Source of the DNA: a virus
Reading direction: 5' to 3' (one strand)
Virus record (IMG/VR): IMGVR_UViG_3300013103_000001
Coordinates: 1-64,000 of that record
DNA: 64,000 nt
Positions within the stretch are counted from its first letter, which is position 1, and each line of letters begins with the position of its first letter. Below, piece after piece: positions 9,698-18,328 of the stretch. The notes beneath the pieces are model-generated. The model ran no database searches, was not told the origin of the DNA, and was given only the letters and a program-made list of their open reading frames with translations. The translations under genes were made by a program, and so were the position numbers.

Positions 9698-11002
9698 CTA
9701 TCTCCGGAAGCACTTAAAGACAGGGAACCGTAGCGACTTTGCGCGCGTCTTTCGGTCGATCGAAACTTCTTGAAACTTTACTGTCGCTATCTTTGGGAGG
9801 GACCCTCGGTTATACATATCCCAATATGACTTTCTCTCTTCGTCTGTGAACCCAGAACCGACAGAAACTCGGTCGCCACTAAAATCTATGATTAAAGCTC
9901 CGAGCATTCCTTTATATTTTCCTGACCCTTCGACAGCTCCTATGACGCTGAACTCAGCGTCTTTGAACTTCTTAAACTTGAGGAGGTTTTTTGTCCTCTT
10001 CCCTTCATAAACAGCGTCTCCATTCCTCAACATCAAGCCTTCCCACCCTAGAGAGTCAGCGATTTCTATTTCCTCTAATAAGTCTCTGTAAGAACGGACT
10101 TTTCTCATCTCTAAGACTTTGATGTATTTACAGCGTTTCAAATTGGGGGCAAGGCTTGAAAGACGGGTGTAGACTTTCTCATATTTTTCTGTCCCAATCC
10201 CTGATTTGAACGCTTGGAGAGGGATGATATCGAAGATGAAGAATAGAGGGTTTGGTATCGTGTGGTCTTTGCGACGGTGCTCGCTGATAATGGCTTTGAA
10301 GTCTTCTGTACCGTCTTTTTGGACGATACAGACTTCTCCGTCGAAGACTACGTCGTTGAGCGGGAGTTTTTTAATGTCTTCTTTGATCTTGTCCATCGTG
10401 AAATACTCTTTCCCGTTGCGAGAGAACACTCTCACGGTGTTCTCTTCTTTGACTGCAATCGCTCGGACTCCGTCGAGTTTGCGAGAGACGTACGTTTTTT
10501 GAAATGGTAGTTGCTGAGTTGTAGGGTCGTATTCATGTGCTAGGGCGCACGAGAAGGTAGGTATTTTTTTCTTTAAAACTTTGTTGAGAGTTTTTATACC
10601 AATCCCGGCTTTTAAGTTGCGGTCTAAGATGTTGAGCATCTCAATAGCATCAGGCTTAGGGAACTTGTTCACGTAAGTCTCGACTAATGATATTGCAGCG
10701 TTCCCAGTGACTCGCCGTTTCCTGAGCTCGTCGAGGACAGTGTGACAGAACTGGACAAAGTCGTTGTCTGAAGCTCTGCAGCGAGCCTTCTTATCTTTTT
10801 TCAAGAACATGTCTATAGTGAACGTGTAGGGCTTTAAAGCGACGTTCTTTGACGTGACAGAATAAGTGTAGTACGGGTTAAATGTATAGAAAAAAACCTC
10901 CTCGAGAGCTGGGTTGAGAGCTTTTATGAGTATAGAGACTTTTTCGTTCTTCGAGTTTGTCGCCCTTAATTTTTTGAGGGTAGAAACAAACTTCGAGCTC
11001 AT
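9698..11002 (-). CDS. ATP-dependent DNA ligase
   Basis: It seals nicks in DNA. The nucleotidyltransferase motif I is KLDGVR at residues 175-180, with Lys175 as the adenylated lysine. Motif III (VVFDGEVCIV), motif IV (EGLMLRN) and motif V (LLKFKKFKDAEF) follow in order. A C-terminal OB-fold-like part contains KGMLGALIIDF and VGSGFTDEER. The 434-residue size and architecture fit phage and archaeal-virus ligases better than the roughly 560-residue cellular archaeal enzyme with its full DNA-binding domain. The ATG overlaps the stop of a small hidden winged-helix-like gene as ATGA, so the two are coupled. Confidence 0.93.
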   Translation of the reverse strand: MSSKFVSTLKKLRATNSKNEKVSILIKALNPALEEVFFYTFNPYYTYSVTSKNVALKPYTFTIDMFLKKDKKARCRASDNDFVQFCHTVLDELRKRRVTGNAAISLVETYVNKFPKPDAIEMLNILDRNLKAGIGIKTLNKVLKKKIPTFSCALAHEYDPTTQQLPFQKTYVSRKLDGVRAIAVKEENTVRVFSRNGKEYFTMDKIKEDIKKLPLNDVVFDGEVCIVQKDGTEDFKAIISEHRRKDHTIPNPLFFIFDIIPLQAFKSGIGTEKYEKVYTRLSSLAPNLKRCKYIKVLEMRKVRSYRDLLEEIEIADSLGWEGLMLRNGDAVYEGKRTKNLLKFKKFKDAEFSVIGAVEGSGKYKGMLGALIIDFSGDRVSVGSGFTDEERKSYWDMYNRGSLPKIATVKFQEVSIDRKTRAKSLRFPVFKCFRR

Positions 11003-11187
11003 TCGACCACCTTATATTTCACTTGCCCTTCTTCTGCGAAGGCTTCAATTTGCTTCCAAGACATCAGCGAGTTCAAGACTCTCCTTACTAAGAGTTTTTC
11101 TTCGTCTCCCAGAGCGTCTAAAAGCTCTCTAAAAGATAACGGCTTGTCGGCTAGTAAAAAGAGGACTTTATCTTTTATTTCATGAAT
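10999..11187 (-). CDS. Small winged-helix-like protein with a non-AUG (ATT) start
   Basis: An open frame between the helicase and the ligase encodes about 62 residues with convincing protein character (MHEIKDKVLFLLADKP, then LSFRELLDALGDEEKLLVRR), a helix-turn-helix-like pattern followed by a short beta wing. The stop overlaps the ligase ATG as ATGA. No ATG, GTG or TTG precedes the conserved-looking part. ATT at 11185-11187 sits five nt after GGTGGT, a good Shine-Dalgarno match, and an ATA at 11176-11178 overlaps the helicase stop as ATAA. A -1 frameshift from the helicase end or a missing A in the assembly are alternatives. Function is unknown; DNA binding is inferred from the fold pattern. 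Confidence 0.6.
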   Translation of the reverse strand: MHEIKDKVLFLLADKPLSFRELLDALGDEEKLLVRRVLNSLMSWKQIEAFAEEGQVKYKVVE

Positions 11188-12980
11188 TTTCTACCACCTT
11201 CTTTTATTTTTCTTTCAGTTTTTTCTCCTACTCCTAGGACTTTTTTGAGGTCTGCTGAGAGGAGGTCTCGGACAGAGAGGACTTTAGCTTTGATTAACTT
11301 CTCAGCGTAAACTTTCCCGACCCCAGGGACTTTTAAGAGGTCTGCTCGAGTCTCGTCGAGAGTCTCATATTTTACCAAGAGTTGGAGCCTAGAGAGGCTA
11401 GAAGAGAGTTTTCTATCATTTAAAATTGCAGCAGCTGCTCTTAGATGACGAGCTGCTTGTTCTTTAACCTTGAGCTTATCTTCTGATAGTGCAAATGAAG
11501 AGTTGAAGATTATTGAGAACGCTTTTAGTACTCTTTCGTCTGTTTGGGGAGGCAAGAATTTTCTAGCAGCATCAATAACTTGTAAGTCTCCAGGCCTTAT
11601 TGCCAAAGCCTCCATGAATTCGTTAGACTGGAGGAAATAAGAAAAGAGCCAAAAAACTGACTTTAGAGGAGAAGCTCTGTATTTTTCGTAAGCAGGTTCG
11701 AAGCACGTCGAGACAGTCTCTGGAGACACGTAGAGCAGAGCTGTGAGGTTGCCTTTGTGAGTTGGGTTGAAATAGCCAGACTTAGAAACTCGGACAAAGT
11801 CGTTAGAAATGAGATAGAGTAAAGCGTCCTCTAAGTCTTTTGTAGTGATTGTCGAGCAAAAGAGCTTGTCTTTAACTGCATACATGTCTTCTTCTGTAAA
11901 TATAAATTCGCTCACTACCCACTCGAGGACGAGCTCTGGGAGGACTCTTGGAGTTATTTGCGAGTGGACTTCGAACTTCGAAGTAAGAGTCTTCTTAACT
12001 GTGTTGATATCTTTTTTGCTGCATATTATGTGAGCGAAGCCTTCTTTGTCAAACTGCGGGCGGCCTGCTCTCCCGATTAACTGGTAGAGTTCGTCTACAG
12101 GGAGGAACTCTTTATTAGAAACGAGTTGGTTAAACCTCTTGACGTCAAAGACTACAACGTGCTTAGCAGGGAGGTTAATTCCGTAAGCGAGCGTAGTAGT
12201 AGAGAAGAGGACTTTTATCTTCCCTGAGAGGAACGCCTGCTCGACAGCAGCTCTCGTGTCTGACGAAAGGCCGGCGTGGTGGTGACCTGAAAGTTTGAAG
12301 ATTTTTGAAAGCCTCGCGGTCTTAGAACGAGAAGAACAAAATACGAGGAACTGGTCATTTGGAAATTCTGAAAAAAGCTTTTTGAGCACTCTGATTTTAT
12401 CGTCAAATTCAGCTGTCCCTTTTCGTACATAAGACCTGATGTCTATTTCTAGAGGCACGGGCCTTTTTTTAGAAATAATACACTCTCCACCAAGCCATTT
12501 TGCGACCTCTTCTGGGTTAGAGATCGTCGCAGAAAGACAAATAACTTTGACATGAGGGAGGAGCTCTCGAGTCTTTAAAATCGCGGACTCTAGCCTATAA
12601 CCACGAGAAGATGAGATCTGGTGGACCTCATCTACTACAAGATATTGTACTTGCTCCAAGATTTTTCTCCTTTTTGGGGACCTGAGAAAAGAATCGTAGC
12701 GTTCATAAGTAGTGATTATTACGTCCCAAGGTTTAAGGTACTTTCTTACGCTGACTTTAGCGTCTCCTGTGTCGAGCACCGTCTTGAAATTTTTAGTGAA
12801 GTTTTTATATTGTTCGCTAGAAAGAGCCCTGAGTGGGCCGATGATAATCGTCCTACCCTTTTCAGCCGCAAATGTTGCAACAAGGGTTTTTCCAGCTCCT
12901 GTTGGGGCAGAAATAACGAGACTTTTTACTTGCTTGTCGATCTTATCTTTTGCTTCTATTTGAAATTTTCTTAACTTCAT
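11175..12980 (-). CDS. Hel308/Ski2-like superfamily 2 DNA helicase
   Basis: Motif I is APTGAGKT (residues 25-32), motif II DEVH (117-120), motif III SAT, and motif VI QLIGRAGRP, all in the order of Ski2-like helicases. A winged-helix region follows, then a helical ratchet-like segment. The C-terminus carries helix-hairpin-helix elements (VPGVGKVYAEKL and VLGVGEKTERKI). This is the Hel308 layout, which acts on stalled replication forks in archaea; at 601 residues it is shorter than the typical 700. The gene overlaps the upstream gene by 4 bp and is followed directly by the small winged-helix-like gene and ligase. Confidence 0.88.
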   Translation of the reverse strand: MKLRKFQIEAKDKIDKQVKSLVISAPTGAGKTLVATFAAEKGRTIIIGPLRALSSEQYKNFTKNFKTVLDTGDAKVSVRKYLKPWDVIITTYERYDSFLRSPKRRKILEQVQYLVVDEVHQISSSRGYRLESAILKTRELLPHVKVICLSATISNPEEVAKWLGGECIISKKRPVPLEIDIRSYVRKGTAEFDDKIRVLKKLFSEFPNDQFLVFCSSRSKTARLSKIFKLSGHHHAGLSSDTRAAVEQAFLSGKIKVLFSTTTLAYGINLPAKHVVVFDVKRFNQLVSNKEFLPVDELYQLIGRAGRPQFDKEGFAHIICSKKDINTVKKTLTSKFEVHSQITPRVLPELVLEWVVSEFIFTEEDMYAVKDKLFCSTITTKDLEDALLYLISNDFVRVSKSGYFNPTHKGNLTALLYVSPETVSTCFEPAYEKYRASPLKSVFWLFSYFLQSNEFMEALAIRPGDLQVIDAARKFLPPQTDERVLKAFSIIFNSSFALSEDKLKVKEQAARHLRAAAAILNDRKLSSSLSRLQLLVKYETLDETRADLLKVPGVGKVYAEKLIKAKVLSVRDLLSADLKKVLGVGEKTERKIKEGGRKFMK

Positions 12981-13483
12981 TTTTTGTCACCAGAATATAA
13001 TTGTTTAAGGGTCTTGTTTATGTTTGCCCTTAATTTAATTAAAAAAAGGACCCTGTGGTCTGTACACAGCCCTGAACCCCAGCCTGGGATATTAGACGCT
13101 GGAAGTTCACAAAGGCGGCATCGTGATTTTTTAACAACAACTATATCTTTCCCTGAGTTAAATAAGTCGACTAAGTCTTCTGGGAGAGAAATTGAGTTGA
13201 ACGAGATAATCGTATCGAGCATTGAAGCTAACTCTTCGTTCTTAAATTTGTAAATCGCGAGGAGTCTTAGTTTTTCGAGCTCACTATAAGGGTTAAAAAA
13301 AAGAATAGAAGATTCATAAGCAGTTACTGGTGTTTTAGTGTGAAAAGAAGCTTTTTGGTAATGAGGGAAGATAGGGCACTTCGTGTGGAGGTCTGTAAGA
13401 CACGTATTTTTGACATATTCGTCTTTCCCAGTTTTTGGGAGGAAACAAATGTCTATATATTTACATTTTGACGACTTTCTCAC
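12977..13483 (-). CDS. Cysteine-containing protein of unknown function
   Basis: Not recognised. Two clusters of cysteine and histidine suggest metal binding: CKYIDIC near the N-terminus followed by further Cys at LHTKCPIF, and CRLC with a later C-T-D-H near the C-terminus. The start is uncertain. A GTG at 13481-13483 is used here; a TTG at 13493-13495 is also in frame. Both overlap the upstream gene's end. The stop overlaps the helicase ATG by 4 bp, so the two are coupled and it may work with the helicase. Zinc or Fe-S binding is an inference from the cysteine pattern only. Confidence 0.6.
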   Translation of the reverse strand: MRKSSKCKYIDICFLPKTGKDEYVKNTCLTDLHTKCPIFPHYQKASFHTKTPVTAYESSILFFNPYSELEKLRLLAIYKFKNEELASMLDTIISFNSISLPEDLVDLFNSGKDIVVVKKSRCRLCELPASNIPGWGSGLCTDHRVLFLIKLRANINKTLKQLYSGDKK

Positions 13484-14480
13484 CTCCGCAAACAATCGCG
13501 TTTATAAAGTCGACGTCCCAAGACGCTGCTCTTGCTGCGACTGTCTGGAGTTCTTCTCTCTCGACTGGGTCTTCAGACGCGATCGATATTTCTTTTACGA
13601 CATCCCAAAGAGAACTGAGTTCTTTGTCTGCCAAAAACTTTTTTGGGAGCTTGAAGAACTTCCTAAAATCTTCGACGAACTTTTTTTCGTCTTCGATCTC
13701 GATCTCTTTCGCTCTTGTAATAGATTCGACGAGTCGTCGGGACACTTTGCGGCAGTTCTCTATCGCTCCTTTCACATAAAGCGAAAGTAAGCTCTTCCAC
13801 TTTTCAGTGTCTTTCATATAATGAGTCCTCCTAAAGAAAGAGAACTCGTTTTGAATTTGCTCTATCAGCCCGATGTGTTTGTTATCACCAGTGAGAATGT
13901 GTACGTACCCTTTAAGTTTTATACTAGAAAGGCCAGCGTTTGAAGTTATTAAATAAAGCCCTGTTGTCGCTTCATCTCCGTCAATCTGGACTTTTGTCTC
14001 TGGGAAGAGAAATTCATAAGAACACCTTTCCAGAGAAAAAACTCGGACTTTGGGAGTCACCGGGCCGTTTATATTTTTTTCTACTATCTCGAGGATCTCG
14101 TTATCTTTAAGATAGGAGAAATTTGGGCTCACTATCCTCCAAAGTTTTGGTTTCGATTTATCGAAGTCTATTGTACTAATTTTTAGGTCTCTCTTCCTCT
14201 CGTGGAGCAAGTGGAGGACGAGTTCTTGGAGGTCGTCCTCGTTGAAAAAAGTTGACGGGACTGTAGAGCACAAATATTTAAAAAAACTTAACGGCATTTT
14301 GAGTTTCCTCAAGAACTGTTCTTTGAGGTACCCAGTAAGTTCATGTTCCTGGCCCTCAAATTGTATTTCGAGTTCGAAGTTGTTTTTTAGCTTAACACTT
14401 AGCTCCTTTGGGGCAATTATATAGTCGTGGACTTCGGCTTCTTCCCAGAGTCTTTTAGCTTTGCTGTAGTTCGTCTTCAT
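13461..14480 (-). CDS. DUF932-like protein (tentative)
   Basis: The 339-residue protein has the pattern of phage/plasmid DUF932 proteins: a middle beta-rich part with LYLITSNAGLSS followed by a second strand pair, then a helical C-terminal half. The resemblance is by eye and weak. The chosen ATG at 14478-14480 is preceded by AAAGGAGG with a 3-nt gap; an ATG 30 nt upstream (14510) is the alternative. It sits between a small protein expressed from a clear promoter and the cysteine protein. Function is unknown. Confidence 0.6.
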   Translation of the reverse strand: MKTNYSKAKRLWEEAEVHDYIIAPKELSVKLKNNFELEIQFEGQEHELTGYLKEQFLRKLKMPLSFFKYLCSTVPSTFFNEDDLQELVLHLLHERKRDLKISTIDFDKSKPKLWRIVSPNFSYLKDNEILEIVEKNINGPVTPKVRVFSLERCSYEFLFPETKVQIDGDEATTGLYLITSNAGLSSIKLKGYVHILTGDNKHIGLIEQIQNEFSFFRRTHYMKDTEKWKSLLSLYVKGAIENCRKVSRRLVESITRAKEIEIEDEKKFVEDFRKFFKLPKKFLADKELSSLWDVVKEISIASEDPVEREELQTVAARAASWDVDFINAIVCGGEKVVKM

Positions 14481-14760
14481 CGTCCTCCTTTGTCTTTTTT
14501 TCACTTTCATCGAAAAAAGGCAAGAACTTATTCAAAAACAATTGAAATTTGCAGATTTTCTTCCTGTGGTTATACTCATATTGATAACCTGAGACGTTCT
14601 TTTTCGAAATAACAAAGACTTTATATAGCTTTTCTTCGCCTTCTTGGAGTTTATAGAGCTCTAGCTTCATAAACTCTTCGTCGAGTTCGTCTATTGCAAT
14701 CTTTTTGTTTGTATATGTCTTAGAAAAAACTTTATCAGGAGTGTAAATAACTAACTTCAT
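14455..14760 (-). CDS. Small protein, first gene of the ligase/helicase operon
   Basis: The frame is open further upstream, but the ATG at 14758-14760 is the better start. It lies about 30 nt after a clear TATA box and the upstream part would cross the promoter. The 101-residue product (MKLVIYTPDKVFSKTYTNKK) has a beta-rich start and an acidic C-terminus (KKTKEDDEDELQQS). No family is recognised. It overlaps the next gene by 26 bp and probably opens the transcript that runs through the DUF932-like, cysteine, helicase and ligase genes. Confidence 0.65.
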   Translation of the reverse strand: MKLVIYTPDKVFSKTYTNKKIAIDELDEEFMKLELYKLQEGEEKLYKVFVISKKNVSGYQYEYNHRKKICKFQLFLNKFLPFFDESEKKTKEDDEDELQQS

Positions 14761-15123
14761 ATGTATAAATATATGAGAAAAAGAATATATAAATATATCT
14801 TCTCTGCAGGGAACTATTTTGAGCGAGACAAAGTGTTCAAAAAAGGTTACCTCGACTGTCTCTCGAGGAGCCGGAAAGGAAGAGAGTTTTGAGCTCTTTC
14901 GGAGCGACTCCCGAGAGTGTTCAAAAAGAAGTCTTTTTTGAACAATAAAGAGGAAGAAAAGAGAAGTCTGTAATATAAGGAGAGCGCTTAAAAGGTCCAA
15001 AAGCAAGAATTACAAAAATAACAATCAAAGTCCGCGTTCAAAAAAAAAAATGAGTTGATGAAAAATAATGGCTAAATTCCTTTATACACAAGTCTCTTTT
15101 ACTAAGCCTCAGAGAAAGCCTAT
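14761..15123. promoter_or_regulatory. Intergenic region with TATA promoter, hairpins and TGTTCAAAAA elements
   Basis: No convincing coding frame. On the minus strand TATATTTATATATTC near 14785-14799 is the TATA box of the small gene at 14455-14760. The rest contains a TGTTCAAAAAA element at 14834-14844, a pair of the same element facing each other at 14919-14928 and 14933-14944, and a hairpin CCTCGA/TCGAGG near 14850-14870. The opposing pair forms a near-perfect inverted repeat typical of a dimeric regulator site. Confidence 0.5.
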
Positions 15124-15372
15124 TTATATGTATATCAATATACTCGCATACCAGACTCCTTTTTCGTTCTTATTGAACTCCCATTGGTCTTTGTTCTTTT
15201 GTCTTGGACTTGTAAGTTGAGACAAGACTTCTCCTAAGTCGTTCACGTCTAGCTCGACTAACGTGTTCCCGCTGTAAGTGTGTTCTCGCGGTCTTGCATT
15301 TGAGACTACTAAAAACCCGCGGCCTGTTGGCGTTTCTGAGACGTACACCCATATTTTTGTCGTGGCTACCAC
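15124..15372 (-). CDS. Small beta-rich protein of unknown function
   Basis: The 82-residue frame starts with GTG at 15370-15372, just after the stop of the SKP-tagged gene upstream. AAGGTGG precedes it but overlaps the GTG, so the exact start is uncertain. The sequence (KIWVYVSETPTGRGFLVVSN) predicts a compact beta sheet followed by a helix. No family is recognised. It is the last gene of the operon with 15375-15836. Confidence 0.55.
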   Translation of the reverse strand: MVATTKIWVYVSETPTGRGFLVVSNARPREHTYSGNTLVELDVNDLGEVLSQLTSPRQKNKDQWEFNKNEKGVWYASILIYI

Positions 15373-15374
15373 CT

Positions 15375-15836
15375 TCAGTCCATTAATTTTAAGAAAATAG
15401 GGCTGTGAGAAAGCTTAGTCGAGAGGTATCTCTCTTCATCCTCAGACAAGAGGCCCATACGCACTAGAGCGTCAAGATCTGGGCTTTCTTTGATCTCCCA
15501 TTCGTCCATCCAATCTAGTTTTTGGTCCACAAACATAGGTTCGACAGTAGAAAAATTATACTCGAATATTTTCATGAACTCCTTTGTGTCTTTGTCTAAC
15601 TTTGCCCACTCTTCCTTGAATTTTTCAGGGAATTTTTCTGCACTTTGTAAGAGCTCGTCTAACTCACAATTAAATAACTTCGTACCTCCTGAGTACGCAG
15701 TCACAGTACCATCTGCTTCTATAGCAAACTTGAGGTCGTTTATTTCTTTCTCTAATGCGGACCTCGCTAAGTTTATTACTGAGAGAACTGGCTTTATACT
15801 AGCTTCTAAGTTCTTTGTACGGCTCGGCTTTGACAT
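15375..15836 (-). CDS. SKP-tagged protein, mostly helical, unknown function
   Basis: The start is the ATG at 15834-15836, four nt after GTGAT. It gives MSKPSRTKNLEASIKP, one of the twelve proteins here with the shared basic N-terminal peptide. The remaining 140 residues are helical and acidic, with no recognised motif. It heads a short operon with the beta-rich protein downstream. A TATA-like stretch lies near 15846-15862. Confidence 0.65.
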   Translation of the reverse strand: MSKPSRTKNLEASIKPVLSVINLARSALEKEINDLKFAIEADGTVTAYSGGTKLFNCELDELLQSAEKFPEKFKEEWAKLDKDTKEFMKIFEYNFSTVEPMFVDQKLDWMDEWEIKESPDLDALVRMGLLSEDEERYLSTKLSHSPIFLKLMD

Positions 15837-15939
15837 TTTAATCACTTTATATGTTTTATGATATAAAGCAATTAATAAATCTATCTCAAAAAAAAGAATT
15901 TGGAGCTCGCGCCAAATGTATGTAGGGGGATTCTGAGTA

Positions 15940-16100
15940 TAAAAATAAAAAAAGAGGGAGGATTTCGGACGCGAGTTTCTCCTTGAGCGCAGTCTTTCGA
16001 GCTAGAGCGCTCGCATGACCTTTGTGAGGCGCTTTCGTCCCAGAGCCTGCGTGCAGCTAACGACAAAAAAAAGAAGTGATACACGCAAGTCTCTTTCATA
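15940..16100 (-). ncRNA. Candidate structured RNA in a GC-rich intergenic stretch
   Basis: The stretch 15837-16174 has no convincing protein. A minus-strand promoter (TTTATATATGACC near 16120-16132, with the TGTTCAAAAAA element at 16141-16151) points into a segment much richer in G and C than its surroundings. This segment can form stems such as CGAGC/GCTCG near 15998-16013 and ends in a T-rich tract near 15935-15955. High GC plus own promoter plus T-run is the pattern of archaeal small RNAs. A poor 72-residue frame beginning near 16099 is the alternative. Confidence 0.35.
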
Positions 16101-16151
16101 TTAATCAATACACAACTGGTCATATATAAACTTTTCTATCTTTTTTGAACA
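16101..16151 (-). promoter_or_regulatory. TGTTCAAAAAA-type promoter
   Basis: On the minus strand TGTTCAAAAAAG (16151-16140) is followed by GATAGAAAAG and the TATA box TTTATATATG near 16120-16132. This is one of five promoters with the same arrangement. It reads toward the GC-rich candidate RNA. Confidence 0.5.
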
Positions 16152-16174
16152 GATAAGAGCCAAAAATGCGGCTT

Positions 16175-17188
16175 TCAAGCAGTGGCCTCCGATTTTGAGC
16201 GCGGTATCCCGGCTATTGGAGGAGCGGACCCTAGCTCTTTTTTCAAGCGGAGCACAGCGCGACTCAAATCGAGGGGTCTGGTTATCGGGAAGCGCTTTTC
16301 GAGTTTTTGGAGCGGGTCTATTACTATTAAATTAGTGTTAGGGACAGTTATAAGAAATGGGAACGGCCCTTTATGTTTTTGGAGAGGAGGAGAGCGAGTT
16401 ATTCGAGTTTTCAAAGAGTCTTTCAAGAGCAAGAGGAAATAGTCAATTCCTTTGAATTTAGGGAGAGACCCTAAGAGAGAGAAAAGGGAGAGAAATTTTT
16501 TAGGAGAGTATATATCTTTGATGCATATTGAAGTCGAGCTATCGAAAAAGAAACTTAGTCTAGAGTCGATAACCCTAGCTAGGTCTGTGAGGACAGAGTG
16601 CAGAGTCGAGGTGTCTTCACTCTCGAACTCTACCTTTAAGAACGGCGAGAAGTGCTTATCGAAATAAAAATGAGGAAAGCTGATCTTAAAGCGCTCGCAT
16701 AGCTCTGCTCTCTCTTTAGAGTATATCTTTTTATTTAGTTTAGAGATATACTCGTCGAGCTCGTCGTGCACGTCGACTGCTCCTCTCGCTAACTCTAAGA
16801 GCGCGTTTTGAGGAGCGTTGACAGCAGGAGTCTTCGCAGCAGCTTTGCCCGCAGCGTAGAAGAACTCAGGTTTCGTCCTCTGGGAAGCGTCGCTTAAAGC
16901 TATCTTGAATATCCAAAAAATAGAGATAAATTGCAGAGTAGGGACTTCTGGACGAGGGACATAAGCTGTGTCGTTTTTGTCGAAAATGAGCTCGACTTTG
17001 ACTGAGTCTCTACTTTCGTCTTTAAAGACCTCTTCGACTCGAGACATTAAGCGACTTATCGCGAGCTCTCTTACTTGTGTGAAGTCCCTTTTGTCTACTA
17101 GAGCGACGAGTTCTTTGCCTCTTATCACTAGTTTAACGAGGTGTGACTCTAAGACTTCAGGGATTAGAGCTTTGTCTAGTTCGACCAT
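16175..17188 (-). CDS. Unknown protein sharing a C-terminal module with the tandem paralogs
   Basis: The ATG at 17186-17188 overlaps the upstream stop as TGATG. The 337-residue product has no recognised enzyme motif. Near residues 225-245 it contains SPKKFLSLFSLLGSLPKFKGI, which matches the module P-x-x-F-x-x-L-C-x-x-L-G-x-x-P-K-[IV] found in the six tandem genes at 22.9-29.4 kb. This links it to that family, although it lacks the N-terminal basic tag. It is cotranscribed with the tagged gene at 17188-17487. Confidence 0.65.
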   Translation of the reverse strand: MVELDKALIPEVLESHLVKLVIRGKELVALVDKRDFTQVRELAISRLMSRVEEVFKDESRDSVKVELIFDKNDTAYVPRPEVPTLQFISIFWIFKIALSDASQRTKPEFFYAAGKAAAKTPAVNAPQNALLELARGAVDVHDELDEYISKLNKKIYSKERAELCERFKISFPHFYFDKHFSPFLKVEFESEDTSTLHSVLTDLARVIDSRLSFFFDSSTSICIKDIYSPKKFLSLFSLLGSLPKFKGIDYFLLLLKDSLKTRITRSPPLQKHKGPFPFLITVPNTNLIVIDPLQKLEKRFPITRPLDLSRAVLRLKKELGSAPPIAGIPRSKSEATA

Positions 17189-17487
17189 CACCTAAAAGAC
17201 ACTCCAACGTCGTACAAAGTCTTGTCAGAGGGTTTAGGGTAAATAATTATATACTCAGTCAAAATACCGTATTTTTTTGCGTCCTCTGGCTCTACTAAGA
17301 CGTAAAGTTCCTTTATTTTGCCTTTAAAATCGGCAGTGTGACTCGTGAGGACTCCTTTTACTGAAATCCCTGGAGAGAGCTCTACTATTACTTTGTTAGT
17401 CGGACAGCTGTCGAGAGCTGTTTCTATAAGAGGGATCGAAGCTTTCTCCTTTCGTGGAGAGGAGCGAGATTTTTTTGGTCTAGACAT
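17188..17487 (-). CDS. SKP-tagged small beta-rich protein
   Basis: The start ATG at 17485-17487 follows GTGATCGAT and gives MSRPKKSRSSPRKEKAS, the shared basic N-terminal peptide. The remaining 80 residues form a beta-rich domain (VIVELSPGISVKGVLTSH, then LYVLVEPEDAKKYG) of unknown family. It overlaps the next gene as TGATG, so the pair is translationally coupled. Confidence 0.7.
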   Translation of the reverse strand: MSRPKKSRSSPRKEKASIPLIETALDSCPTNKVIVELSPGISVKGVLTSHTADFKGKIKELYVLVEPEDAKKYGILTEYIIIYPKPSDKTLYDVGVSFR

Positions 17488-17529
17488 ATCGATCACTAAA
17501 TATATTTATGGAAAAGAGATATAAAAAAG

Positions 17530-18264
17530 TTATCTAGTGCGGAAAAAGGAAGTCAGGCTCGCAGCATTTTTAAGCCTCCTTAGTTGAGTCACGTAAGCTT
17601 TAAAATAACTCAAATTCCTCTTGACGTAAATAGGGTGGTACATCGGGTAGACTACGAAGCTTTTATACGTAAGTCTTTTGAGCACTTTTCTTGAAGGAGG
17701 GCATTTCTTCCCTACTATCTCTCTCATAGAGCCGAAATTGCCTATGAAAGTCTTACAAGGTACCCTCCCGAGCGGGACGACGACTTCAGGCCTCATTATC
17801 TGGAGTTCTCGGTCTATCACCCACATGCACGCTTTAATTTCATCAAGGAGCGGCTCTCTGTTGTTTGGGGTAGAGCAACGGAGGAGATTGCATATATAAA
17901 CATCTGTTGATATGTTAATTCCACTTTTAGAAAGCGCTTGGAAAAAAAGATTCCCAGTTTGACCTCCGTAAAAAGTATAGACGTCGACGTCCTGGTCGTC
18001 TAAAGGTTCGTAGTCTTTAAAATCGCGAGGTTCTAAAGTAGCTTTGATAGCTTTGACGTTCTTCCCTAGGACCCAACGAGAGCAACTTGGAGCAACTCCG
18101 ACAAAATAGTATTTAGCGTGCGGAGACCCGTACCCAAAAAAGGGCCCTAAAGAGTGAAGTCGTGAGTCATAATGGTTTACGTTGAGAGTTTTAAGTTGAG
18201 GGCACTTCTTGCACTTTCTGATTTCACTATTCAATTCTAGAAGTTTTTTCATTTTTTCTATCAT
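17530..18264 (-). CDS. Family-4-like uracil-DNA glycosylase
   Basis: It should remove uracil from DNA. The N-terminal CKKCPQL, a cysteine in CNLLRCSTP and a further CKTFIG cysteine are consistent with the Fe-S cluster of family 4/5 enzymes. The usual GEAPG loop appears as GVAPSCSRW, with the acidic residue changed. The second active-site loop is YPMYHPIYVKRN, matching the HP-S/A motif. A spacer QTGNLFFQAL fits the conserved GNLL helix. Length (244 residues) fits the family with a short extension. The altered first motif means activity could differ. It stands alone with its own TATA box about 35 nt upstream. Confidence 0.8.
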   Translation of the reverse strand: MIEKMKKLLELNSEIRKCKKCPQLKTLNVNHYDSRLHSLGPFFGYGSPHAKYYFVGVAPSCSRWVLGKNVKAIKATLEPRDFKDYEPLDDQDVDVYTFYGGQTGNLFFQALSKSGINISTDVYICNLLRCSTPNNREPLLDEIKACMWVIDRELQIMRPEVVVPLGRVPCKTFIGNFGSMREIVGKKCPPSRKVLKRLTYKSFVVYPMYHPIYVKRNLSYFKAYVTQLRRLKNAASLTSFFRTR

Positions 18265-18328
18265 TAATTAAAAAAAAGAAAAATAGATATTTTAATATTT
18301 TTATATATTTCTGTCAAGTCAAAGGAGC

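Noticed and set aside
15881-16123. 80-residue minus frame
   Set aside because: Low-complexity, Ser/Arg-rich with no family likeness, in a GC-rich segment that looks like RNA; listed only as an alternative.
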